Source of the DNA: DASTFY01 sp963769115
GTDB lineage: Bacteria > Actinomycetota > Acidimicrobiia > Acidimicrobiales > Ilumatobacteraceae
Direction of reading: 5' to 3'
Assembly: GCA_963769115.1 (NCBI GenBank)
Contig: CAVYKN010000019.1
Span: 248,001-312,000 of the forward strand
Length of the DNA stretch: 64,000 nucleotides
Position 1 is the first letter of the stretch, and each line of letters begins with the position of its first letter. The position numbers and the translations under genes are program-made. Positions 54,814 through 63,465 of the stretch are shown one piece after another. The notes beneath the pieces were generated by a model that did no database searches, had not been told where the DNA came from, and worked only from the letters and a program-made list of their open reading frames with translations.

Positions 54814-56073
54814 GTGGCCCGCCTGCTCACGATCATGGGATCGGGCGAGACGGCACCGACGATGGTCAAGGCCCACCGCGAGGTGTTCACCCGCCTCGGC
54901 GTGGAAGCGCCGAACGCCGTCGTGCTCGACACCCCGTACGGGTTCCAGACCAACGCCGACATCGTGTCGGACAAGGCCGTGGCCTACTTCAGGGAGTCAG
55001 TCGGTCGCCCCGTCAGCGTGGCGGGACTGCGCCGCACGGACACGGCCGAGCGTGTCGAGCTCGAGCGCGCCCTTGCGCTCGTGACCGCCGCGGACTGGCT
55101 GTTCACGGGGCCCGGCAGCCCGTCGTTCGCGCTGCGCCAGTGGCGGGGCACGCCGGTACCCGACGTGCTGGCCCGGAAGCTCACCGAGCAGGGTGCACTC
55201 GTGTTCTCGAGCGCGGCCGCGCTGACGCTCGGCATCCTCACCGTGCCCGTCTACGAGGTCTACAAGGTCGGCGCCGATCCGTACTGGCTGGAAGGGCTCG
55301 ACCTGCTGTCCCGCTTCGGGCTGCCGGTCGCCGTCATCCCCCACTTCGACAACACCGAGGGCGGCAACCACGACACCCGCTTCTGCTACCTCGGGCTCGA
55401 ACGGCTCGAGCGGATGGAGCAGGAGCTGCCGTCCGACGCGTTCGTGCTCGGCGTCGACGAGCACACGGCGCTCGTGATCGATCTCGAGGCCGATGCCGCG
55501 ACCATCGTCGGCCGCGGTGGGGTCACGTTGCGTCGCGGCGACCGGCATCGGGTGCTGGCCGCGGGCCAGACCGTGCCCCTGGACGTCCTGCGAGCCGGCG
55601 CGGACGACGTCACCGTGACCGCCGCAGCCGTCACGCCGTCACCACCTGCGCCGCGGGCGGACGACACGCAGGAGACGGCCTCCGTGGCCGAGGTGGCACG
55701 ACGGGCGGCGACCGCCTTCGACGAGGCCGTCGGCGCGGGCGATGCCGACCGGGCGCTGGCCGCGGTGCTCGAGCTCGATGACGCCATCGCCGCGTGGTCG
55801 GCCGACACCTTCCAGTCGGACGAGATGGACCGGGCCCGAGCCACCCTCAGGGCGATGATCGTCCGTCTCGCCGAGGCGGCGCGCGCCGGGCTGCGCGATC
55901 CCCGACAGGTGGTCGGCCCGCTCGTCGAGGCGACGCTGGCCTTGCGGACGAGGGTCAGGTCCGAAGGCCGCTACGACCTGTCTGACCTGGTGCGCGACGA
56001 ACTGGCGGCGGCCGGGGTGGAGGTCCGCGACACCGCCCAGGGCGTCGAGTGGGAGCTCAGAGTGGGTTCGTGA
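54814..56073 (+). CDS. Fusion of an S51-peptidase-like domain with a CysRS-like C-terminal domain
   Basis: Residues 1-235 resemble the class I glutamine amidotransferase/peptidase S51 fold: LLTIMGSGETAPTMVKAHREVF, LFTGPGSPSFALRQW, LVFSSAAALTLG (nucleophile-Ser position) and PHFDNTEGGNHDTRFCYLGL. After a Pro/Ala linker, residues 285-419 form a helical bundle whose end, YDLSDLVRDELAAAGVEVRDTAQGVEWEL, is strikingly like the C-terminus of cysteinyl-tRNA synthetase. Such proteins exist in actinobacteria without known function. The GTG start leaves about 75 bp to the divergent propeller gene. The last 17 bp overlap ilvD. Confidence 0.75.
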   Translation: MARLLTIMGSGETAPTMVKAHREVFTRLGVEAPNAVVLDTPYGFQTNADIVSDKAVAYFRESVGRPVSVAGLRRTDTAERVELERALALVTAADWLFTGPGSPSFALRQWRGTPVPDVLARKLTEQGALVFSSAAALTLGILTVPVYEVYKVGADPYWLEGLDLLSRFGLPVAVIPHFDNTEGGNHDTRFCYLGLERLERMEQELPSDAFVLGVDEHTALVIDLEADAATIVGRGGVTLRRGDRHRVLAAGQTVPLDVLRAGADDVTVTAAAVTPSPPAPRADDTQETASVAEVARRAATAFDEAVGAGDADRALAAVLELDDAIAAWSADTFQSDEMDRARATLRAMIVRLAEAARAGLRDPRQVVGPLVEATLALRTRVRSEGRYDLSDLVRDELAAAGVEVRDTAQGVEWELRVGS

Positions 56074-57742
56074 GGGCGCCGGTCTCCGCGCCCTGCACGA
56101 GGCGGGCGTACTTGGCCAGCACCCCGGACGTGTAGCGCGGCGGATGGGGCGTCCAGCCCTCCCGCCGGCGCTTGAGCTCGAGATCGCCCACCAGCAGGTC
56201 GAGCCGCTTCTGGTGGATGTCGATCACGATCTTGTCGCCGTCCTCGACGAAGGCGATCGGTCCCCCGTCGACGGACTCGGGCGCCACGTGCCCGATGCAG
56301 AACCCCCAGGTGCCACCGCTGAAGCGGCCGTCCGTGATGAGCGCGCAGTCGGCGCCGCGCCCGGCGCCCTTCAGGGCGCCGGTCACGGCCAGCATCTCGC
56401 GCATCCCCGGCCCGCCCTTGGGGCCCTCGTAGCGGATGACCAGGACCGTGCCGGGCTCGATGGCGCCCGAGAGGATCGCGTCCAGCGCGCCCTCCTCGCC
56501 CTCGAACACCCGGGCCGGACCCTCGAAGTGGAGCTGGTCGGCGCTGAGGCCGGCCACCTTGACGACGCTGCCCTGCGGCGCCAGCGATCCTCGGAGCACC
56601 ATCAGCCCGCCCTCGGGGTGGAGCGGCGCGTCCAGCGGATGGACGACGACACCATCGGCACGAGGCGGGTCCAACTCGGCCAGGTTCTCGGCCATGGTCC
56701 GCCCGGTGACGGTCATGACGTCACCGTGCAGCAGACCGGCGTCGAGCAGGTGCTTCATCACGACCGGGACACCGCCGACGCGGTCCAGATCGGTCATGTG
56801 GAACTTGCCCCCGGGCTTCATGTCGGCGATGTGGGGGACGCGGGCGGCGATGCGGTTGAAGTCCTCGAGCTCCAGGGCCACCCGGGCCTCGTTGGCGATG
56901 GCGAGCAGGTGGAGCACGGCGTTGGTGGAGCCGCCGAGAGCGTTGGTGACGGCGATGGCGTTCTCGAAGGCCTCCTTCGTCATGATCTGGCGGGGGGTGA
57001 TGCCGGCTCGCAGCAGCTCGACGACCGCCTCGCCCGCCCGGACCGCGTCGTCGTCGCGGCGACGGTCGACCGACGGCGCCGACGCCGAGCCGGGCAGCGA
57101 CATGCCGAGGGCCTCGCCGATCGCGGCCATCGTGTTGGCCGTGAACATGCCGGCGCAGGCGCCCTCGCCGGGGCAGGCCTTGCGCTCGATGGCGCCGAGC
57201 TCGTCCTCGGTGATGGTCCCGGCCGCGCAGGCACCGACCGCCTCGAAGACGCTGGTGATGTCCAGCGCCCGGCCGTTGTGGTGACCGGGCAGGATCGTGC
57301 CGGCATAGACGAAGACCATCGACAGGTCGAGACGGGCGGCGGCCATCAGCATCCCGGGCAGGCTCTTGTCGCAGCCCGCCAGGCCGACGAAGCCGTCGAG
57401 GCGCTCGGCGTGCATCACCGTCTCGACGCTGTCGGCGATGACCTCGCGTGACACCAACGAGGCCCGCATGCCCTCGTGCCCCATCGAGATCCCGTCGGAG
57501 ACCGAGATGGTGTTGAACTGGAGGGGGAAGCCGCCGGCACGAGTGATGCCGTCCTTGGCCCGAAGGGCCAGGCGGTGGAGCGACAGGTTGCAGGGGGTGA
57601 TCTCGTTCCAGCTGGAGGCCACGGCGACCTGGGGCTTGTCCCAGTCGTCGTCGGTCATCCCGACGGCGCGGAGCATCGCCCGGGCGGGGGCCTTCTGCAT
57701 GCCGGTGGTGACATCGTGCGAGCGCGGCTTGACATCGGCCAT
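56057..57742 (-). CDS. ilvD: Dihydroxy-acid dehydratase
   Basis: The 561-residue Fe-S dehydratase makes the 2-keto acids of valine and isoleucine. Cluster cysteines are in GLAGCDKSLPGMLMA and CPGEGACAGMFTANTM. VTNALGGSTNAVLHLLAIA, DGVVVHPLDAPLHPEGGL and LITDGRFSGGTWGFCIGHVAPE are conserved. The N-terminus KPRSHDVTTGMQKAPARAMLRAVGMTDDDWDKPQVAVASSWNEITPCN is typical. It is separate from ilvBNC with no leader or terminator before it. The 3' end overlaps the convergent S51-like gene by 17 bp. Confidence 0.97.
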   Translation of the reverse strand: MADVKPRSHDVTTGMQKAPARAMLRAVGMTDDDWDKPQVAVASSWNEITPCNLSLHRLALRAKDGITRAGGFPLQFNTISVSDGISMGHEGMRASLVSREVIADSVETVMHAERLDGFVGLAGCDKSLPGMLMAAARLDLSMVFVYAGTILPGHHNGRALDITSVFEAVGACAAGTITEDELGAIERKACPGEGACAGMFTANTMAAIGEALGMSLPGSASAPSVDRRRDDDAVRAGEAVVELLRAGITPRQIMTKEAFENAIAVTNALGGSTNAVLHLLAIANEARVALELEDFNRIAARVPHIADMKPGGKFHMTDLDRVGGVPVVMKHLLDAGLLHGDVMTVTGRTMAENLAELDPPRADGVVVHPLDAPLHPEGGLMVLRGSLAPQGSVVKVAGLSADQLHFEGPARVFEGEEGALDAILSGAIEPGTVLVIRYEGPKGGPGMREMLAVTGALKGAGRGADCALITDGRFSGGTWGFCIGHVAPESVDGGPIAFVEDGDKIVIDIHQKRLDLLVGDLELKRRREGWTPHPPRYTSGVLAKYARLVQGAETGALTNPL

Positions 57743-57805
57743 GGAGCGGCACGCTACCGCGGGCCTGTTCCACGGACTCCGGGCCTACGCGGCCATACTG
57801 CCGCG

Positions 57806-58144
57806 ATGGTGGCGGTCGTCGCAGTGGCCGTCGGCGCGGTCTGGGCCACGCTGACCTGGCTCGGCGACCACGATCGCGAACTCGTCAACGCCGGCATCTG
57901 GTGGTGGGGATGGATCGCCGTCCCCATCGCCGCCGCGCTGCTGGCCGTCCTGGTCCGCCGGCGCGGCGGACCAGGTCCTTGGCTCCTGGCTCTCCTCCTG
58001 GTGGCGCCGATGGCGGTGGCCTTCGTCCTCCACGACCGCGCCGCGGACCGCCGACCGGCCTACTGGCCGGTCGGCTGGACCCTGCTCGCGGTCCTGGCTG
58101 CTCTCTGCGCCGCGGTGGGGTTAGCCCGCCGCTCCACGCGTTGA
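57806..58144 (+). CDS. Small three-helix membrane protein
   Basis: The 112-residue product has helices MVAVVAVAVGAVWATLTWLG, WWWGWIAVPIAAALLAVLV, PWLLALLLVAPMAVAFVL and WTLLAVLAALCAAVGLA, three or four in all, with positive loops. The start at 57806 gives the first helix directly. Upstream codons in this frame run antisense to ilvD and are not credible. The 3' end overlaps the convergent cell-wall protein gene by 24 bp. Function unknown. Confidence 0.6.
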   Translation: MVAVVAVAVGAVWATLTWLGDHDRELVNAGIWWWGWIAVPIAAALLAVLVRRRGGPGPWLLALLLVAPMAVAFVLHDRAADRRPAYWPVGWTLLAVLAALCAAVGLARRSTR

Positions 58145-60699
58145 GGGCCGGCGCCGGTACAGCATGAGCACCGCACCACCCAGGATCAGCACGACCGCCA
58201 GGTAGATCCCGAGGTCGGAATCAGCGCCCGTGGGCGGGATGCCCGGGGTGCAGCACGGGCCGGGCCCCGGGCCCTCGACCTGCAGGCCGACCTTGGGCGG
58301 CTCGGCCGACTCCAGGAGCTGGCCGTTGTCCAGTCGGGTGGCGACGTAGCCGAACGAGTTCCACGCCACCGCACCGACGGGGGCGTTGATCGGGGTCGCA
58401 ACCCGCCAGGTGAAGCTGATGGAGTCGTTCGGGTTGAGGACGAGGTCACCGAAGTCGACCCGGATCGCCCCGACCGACGCGAGGTCGCCCGGGTTGGGTG
58501 TCCAGTTGGCAGGCACACAGCCCGACGGGTTGACGCTCAGGTCCGCGCGGCACGGGTTGTGAGTGGTCGAGTACATCACCGACGCGGCCGGCGGGTTGGA
58601 CGTGAGCTCTCCGGCGAAGAGCGGCTGCCACTGGGAGCCGCGGGGGGACAAGTCCTTCAAGCCGATGTCGCCGGGGATGGGAAGCGTGTCCACCACGATC
58701 ACGTTGCGCACTGCGATATCACTGACGTTGCGGATCGTGGCGCGGTAGTTCGCGAAGCCGCCCCGGGTCGTGTTGCCGATGCCCGGGAAGCTGAGGAAGC
58801 CCGTGTCCCGGTCACCCCGCACCTCCTTCGTCCCCCGCAGGAGCGTCTCGGAGGTGATGGCCAGATCGGCGATGCGCTGGAGCGCAGTCGACAGGCTGTC
58901 CGATGTCAGGCTGGCCACGTTCTGCACGCTGGCCGGGGGTGTCCCCTCGGCCACGAGTGTGTTGAGCGTGAACGTGCCCGACTGGCCCCGGGCGAGCGTG
59001 AAGCCACCGGTCCAGCTCCAGGTGATGAGCACCTGGTTGTTCGCCGCCCCGCAACCGTTGGGAGTGCGGGTCACCGTGGGGGCAACGCTGAACCCCGAGC
59101 TGGTGCCGTTGATCGGGTTGGAAGGCGTGAACGGATCGAGCAGGTCGAGCCCGACGGGGAGGCAGTCGGTGACCGTCGGGTTGACGAGATCACCCGCGGA
59201 CGTGTCCGGGACGGCCACGCCCACCTGCCACGAGACGGTGCCGCCCGGCACCGTCACCTCGGCGGTCGTGATGATCTTGCTGAACTCGACCGAGACCGGG
59301 ACGATCGTCTGCGTCGTGCAGCGGCGGGCGTTGACCGTGGTCCCCGTGCCGCTGATCTCGATGCAGTTCTCGATGCTCGAGCCCGGGACGATCGGGTTCC
59401 CGTCACGGTCGATGCTGTTGGCCGGGATGCCGGCCCGCAGCAGGATCGTCGAGCGGAAGTTCGGGGGCGCGTCACCGAAGTCGAACAGCAGGGTGTCGGT
59501 GTCGGCGGGCGCGGTCGCACTCCAGTTCGTCGTTCCGGTGATCGGCACGTTCCCACCGGGTGTGGCGGTGATGGACACCGGCGGAGGACCGGTCCCGGTC
59601 AGGTTGGGACCACCCCCCTGCGCCATCACGAGCTGAGGCGGCAGCGTCTCCAGCACCTGGAAGCCGGCGACGACCGTGGCGTTCGGGTTCTCCGCCGTGA
59701 GGCTGTAGGTGTCGATCTGACCGGGGCCGATCTCCGGGAGCCCGGCGCGCTTCAGCACCGCCGGTGACGGTGCCGGCACCGCGGATGATGCCTGGGCGCT
59801 CCGCCCGCCCGAGCTCCTGGTCGGGCTCACCGACCGGGGTCCCGAAGGCCTGCACGACGTTGAGCACGGTCGTGCCGACGGGGAAGTTGGCGGCCGGGAA
59901 GATGACCGTGACCTCTTCGAACGCCGCTACGTCCTGGTTGGCGTTGGGCACCAGGTTGCGCGGCGGCCACGTCACCTGGTTGGTGCCGGCGTTGTACGTC
60001 CCACCGCCCGTGGCGGACTGGAACACCGCGCCGGCCGGCAACGTGTCCACGAACGTCACACCGTTGAGGTTCTGGTTGCCGCCAGCCGCCAACGTGATCC
60101 CGACGCGATACGTGTACGGCGTGTCCACCTGCGGCGGCACACCGGCAGGGACCACGTTCTTCGTGACCGTCCAGTCGGACGCCGCGCGTGACGTGACGAT
60201 CACCTGGTTCGAGGTGACGGGGTTGGCGTTGGACGCGCGCATCGTCCCCTGAGTTCACGGCCTGCGTGCCGACGGCCGTGCCGGGCGGGAACTCGGCGGT
60301 GATCGATACCTGCGCCGTTGTCCCAGCAGCAATGGGGCTGAACAGCGTGAAGATGGCGGTGCCAGTGTTGGCGTCGTAGTTCACGGACTGGAAGTTGCCC
60401 TGGAACCGGACGTCGCTCACCTGCCGCGACAGCTGCGGGGGGATGACGTCGGTGATCGTGGCCCCTTGGCACGGGGTGCTCAGCGACGAGCAGGAGTAGC
60501 TGAGGAAGAACGAGAACGGCTCACCGGGCGCGGCCGTGGCCGGGTTGGGGAGCGAGACAGACTTGCGCAGGCTGAGCAACGGCGCGGTCTGGGCCGTCGC
60601 CTCACCGCCGGCAACGATGACGGGTGCCGCCGCCAGTGACAGAGCAACCGCCGCCCGGAGCAGTCGGCGCGGCCTCCAAGGGCTGGTGCCGAAACGCAT
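58121..60699 (-). CDS. Large cell-wall-anchored repeat protein (DUF11-type) with IPPTG sorting signal, frameshifted
   Basis: The product has a signal peptide (LLRAAVALSLAAAPVIVAGGEATA) and then repeated Ig-like DUF11-type modules: SLRKSVSLPNPATAAPGEPFSFFLSYSC, TVTKNVVPAGVPPQVDTPYTYRVGI ... NGVTFVDTLPAGAVF, GQIDTYSLTAENPNATVVAGFQVLETLP, and ATIRNVSDIAVRNVIVVDTLP. The end, IPPTGADSDLGIYLAVVLILGGAVLMLYRRR, is an LPxTG-like sortase signal. Extra bases near 60245 (GGGG) and 59768 split the frame, and correction gives 858 residues. AAGGGGAG precedes the start. Likely a surface adhesin or structural protein. Confidence 0.82.
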
Positions 60700-60818
60700 T
60701 ACTCCCCTTCCCACATCGGTCGAGTCCGACCGAGTCTCGCATCGTGTGAGCCGCCCACCGTGGCTTTCGCCACGCGGCGGCAGCGTAGTGGACCCCCGCT
60801 CAGGGAGGTGGTCCATCG

Positions 60819-60842
60819 GAGCGCGGTGACACGCTCGCGCTC
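60819..60842 (-). terminator. Hairpin overlapping the acyl-CoA dehydrogenase stop
   Basis: GAGCGCG and CGCGCTC form a 7-bp stem with a 10-nt loop beginning in the stop codon. A CGTGGC-TTTC-GCCACG stem lies a little further downstream in the 141-bp gap. No T-tract is present. Confidence 0.4.
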
Positions 60843-62088
60843 AGCGTCGGCGCCCGAACCCGAAAAGGTCCTGTCCGACCTTGCGCATCTGGATCTCCTC
60901 GCTCCCCTCGGTGATGCGGTAGCGGCGGTGGTGACGATAGATGTGCTCGAACGGCATGTGCCGGCTGTAGCCGATACCACCACACGTCTGCATCGCACGG
61001 TCCGCCGCGTCGCACGCCAGTCGGTTGGCGCGATAGTTGCACATGGCAACGAGATGCGTCACCTCCATGTGGTGACGCTGGTCGAGCATCCAGGCCGTCG
61101 AGCGCACGAGCTGTCGCAGCATGGCGGCCTCCGTATGCAGCTCTACCAGGGGAAACTGGATGCCCTGGTTGACGGACAGGGGGCGACCCCACGTGATCCG
61201 CTCGTTGGCGTAGGCGACCGCTTCGTTGATGCAGAACTGCGCCGCTCCCAACGACGATGCCGCCTGACGGATTCGGTTCTCGTGGACGAAGTGCTGCGCC
61301 AGTTCCAGTCCCCGGCCCACCTCCCCGAAGACGGCCGTACGCGGCACGCGTACGTCCGACAGCGTGACCTCGGCGTGGTCCGTCGGCATGTTGAAGGTCC
61401 ACCAGAAGAACTCGACGGTGAAGCCGGGCGCATCGGTCGGGACGAGGAACGCGGTGATGCCGGCCGGGGAGCCAGGGTCGCCCGAGGTGCGGGCGAACAC
61501 GATGTCATGTGTCGCATGGTGGAGACCGGAATTGAAGCGCTTGGCACCGTTGAGGACCCACTCGTCGCCGTCCTGGACGGCCGTGGTCTCCATGTAGGTG
61601 GCGTCGCTGCCGTGGTTCGGCTCCGTCAACCCGAAGGCGAGGCGCTTGGTGCCGTCGAGGAAGCCGGGCATCCAGTCGCCCTTCTGCTCGGGCGTGCCGA
61701 AGTCGCGCATCATCAGAACGGTCGGGAAGTTGCCGACGATCGAGCTCTCGTTCTGCAGGTCGTTGTGGAGACCGAGCCCCTTCGTGGCCAGGTGCTCGCG
61801 GATGATGGCCATCTCCAGGTTGGTGGCGTCGCGACCGCCGTACTCGGCGGGCAGAGCCAGCCGCAACCAACCCGCGCGGTCGGCCCGCCGCCGCATCTCG
61901 CGCAGCAGGGCCTCCCACTCCTCGCGGGGCGTGCCCCCCGCCTCGAAGTCCGTGCGCGCCCACTCCCTGCGATGGTCGAAGAAGCGGGCGTTGTCGTCCT
62001 GCCCCTCGAGCGGCCGGATCTCCTCCTCGATGAACGCGTCCAGCGCGTCGAGCGTGGCCTGGATGTCGTCGGGGATGGCGAAGTCCAT
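60841..62088 (-). CDS. Acyl-CoA dehydrogenase
   Basis: The 415-residue flavoenzyme has the ACAD fold: an N-terminal helical domain, a mid domain with FGLTEPNHGSDATYMETTAV and LNGAKRFNSG, and C-terminal helices with ERITWGRPLSVNQGIQFPLVEL, the substrate-side QTCGGIGYSRHMPFEHIYRHHRRYRITEGSEEIQMRKVG and a final RR. GIGYSRHMPFEHIYR lies where many ACADs place FAD-contact and catalytic-helix residues. Substrate chain type is not clear. The gene stands alone between the wall protein and the MFS genes, 58 bp from the latter. Confidence 0.93.
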   Translation of the reverse strand: MDFAIPDDIQATLDALDAFIEEEIRPLEGQDDNARFFDHRREWARTDFEAGGTPREEWEALLREMRRRADRAGWLRLALPAEYGGRDATNLEMAIIREHLATKGLGLHNDLQNESSIVGNFPTVLMMRDFGTPEQKGDWMPGFLDGTKRLAFGLTEPNHGSDATYMETTAVQDGDEWVLNGAKRFNSGLHHATHDIVFARTSGDPGSPAGITAFLVPTDAPGFTVEFFWWTFNMPTDHAEVTLSDVRVPRTAVFGEVGRGLELAQHFVHENRIRQAASSLGAAQFCINEAVAYANERITWGRPLSVNQGIQFPLVELHTEAAMLRQLVRSTAWMLDQRHHMEVTHLVAMCNYRANRLACDAADRAMQTCGGIGYSRHMPFEHIYRHHRRYRITEGSEEIQMRKVGQDLFGFGRRR

Positions 62089-62119
62089 GCGCCGACAGTA
62101 CGGCTCGCTCCGCGAGCGG

Positions 62120-62151
62120 CCGTCACGCCGTCACGCCGTCACGCCGTCACG
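62120..62151. repeat. Four-copy 8-bp microsatellite (CCGTCACG)
   Basis: CCGTCACG repeats four times without change. The MFS gene's stop codon (62147-62149) lies in the last copy. Each unit reads GTGACGG on the coding strand, so slippage by one unit would still meet a TGA soon after. A GCTCG/CGAGC hairpin lies just beside it. Confidence 0.85.
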
Positions 62152-63388
62152 CCGCCGGGACGGTGGCCACCGGGTGTTCGAGCGGGGCGGTGAAGTGCGG
62201 TCGCGCCGCTCGCACGGCCAGCAGCGCGGCGGCCAGCGCGATCGCAGCCGCCACCGTCGTCGCCCGTAGCCCGATCACGTCGGCGATGCGGCCCTGGAGG
62301 AGCGCTCCGAGGGGGTAGAGCGCGCCGAGCACGGCGTTGTTCACCGCCAGCACCCGGCCGGTGAGCTCGTCGGGCGACCGCTGCTGCGCCACCGTCGTGA
62401 AGGTCGAGAGCGCCAGCATGTAGAGGAAGCCGACGACGGCCAGCGCCATCGCCATCGTCACCACGTTCGGCGCGAGGCCGTACGCGGCCAGCGAGGGCGC
62501 GAGCAGCCCGACGGCCCGCACCATCGTGAGCCGCACGCCGTAGCGGGCCACCAGACCACCGATGACGGCGCCGGCCATCACCGCGCCGATGCCCTGGGCC
62601 GTCACCAGCACGCCGGTGGTGGCCTCGCTGCCGTCCAGGACCTTCACGGCCATGGCCGGGATCAGCGCGATGAACGGCGCGGCCAGGAAGGTGTTGAGGC
62701 ACATGATCGTGAACGTGGCGCGGAGGCCGGGCTCGGCCCGCACGTGGTGCCACCCACCGAGGATCGAGCGCCTGAACGACTCGTGCGTCGCACCGCGCAC
62801 CGGCGGAGGGAGGCGCACGCTGGCCACGGCGATGATCACGGCGAGGAAGCTGACGGCGTTGATGGCCAGTGCCCACGTGATGCCGCCGATGCCGATCGCA
62901 AGGGCGGCGGCGACGGGCCCCAGGATGCGCCCCAGATTCCACTGGGCCGAGGACAGCCCGATGGCCGCGGGCAGGTCCTCGGGCGGGACGAGGTGCCGGA
63001 ACGACGCCTGGTAGGCCGGGAAGCCGATGGCCGCCGCGCAGCCGCTCAGCAGCGTGAGCAGTGCGATCACCGCCGGTCCGGCGGCGTCGGCCGCGACGAG
63101 CACGGTGACCGCGGTGGCGACGAGCGCCTGGGCCGACATCGCCACGAGCAGGATCACCTTGCGGGAGCGGCGGTCGGCCAGCGCGCCACCGATCGGTCCG
63201 ATCACCGCCACCGGGACGAAACCGGCAGCGGCGATCACGGCTGACCACACGGCCAGGCGGGTCTGGTCGGCCACGTAGTAGCCGAGGGCCACCGTCTCCA
63301 TCCAGGTGCCGATGTTGGACAGGGCGGCGCCGATCCAGAAGCGCCGGAACGGCGGATGCCGCAATGGCGCCAGCGTCACGAGCCCCAC
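62147..63388 (-). CDS. MFS exporter (EntS/MFS_3-like)
   Basis: The 413-residue protein has 12 membrane helices. It begins LAPLRHPPFRRFWIGAALSNIGTWMETVALGYYVADQT, typical of EntS-like MFS_3 exporters. Motif A-like loops are ALADRRSRKVILL and GLVARYGVRLTMV. Other typical parts are FPAYQASFRHLVPPEDLPAAIGLSSAQWNLGRILGPVAAAL and TTVAQQRSPDELTGRVLAVNNAVLG. It is expected to export a drug or siderophore-like molecule. The stop lies within the 8-bp microsatellite. Confidence 0.9.
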   Translation of the reverse strand: MGLVTLAPLRHPPFRRFWIGAALSNIGTWMETVALGYYVADQTRLAVWSAVIAAAGFVPVAVIGPIGGALADRRSRKVILLVAMSAQALVATAVTVLVAADAAGPAVIALLTLLSGCAAAIGFPAYQASFRHLVPPEDLPAAIGLSSAQWNLGRILGPVAAALAIGIGGITWALAINAVSFLAVIIAVASVRLPPPVRGATHESFRRSILGGWHHVRAEPGLRATFTIMCLNTFLAAPFIALIPAMAVKVLDGSEATTGVLVTAQGIGAVMAGAVIGGLVARYGVRLTMVRAVGLLAPSLAAYGLAPNVVTMAMALAVVGFLYMLALSTFTTVAQQRSPDELTGRVLAVNNAVLGALYPLGALLQGRIADVIGLRATTVAAAIALAAALLAVRAARPHFTAPLEHPVATVPAA

Positions 63389-63465
63389 GAGGAGGCGAGG
63401 CTATCGACGGCCCTCGGCGACGACCCCCGACGACGAGGGCCGGCGACGAGGGCCGGCGTTGTCGA

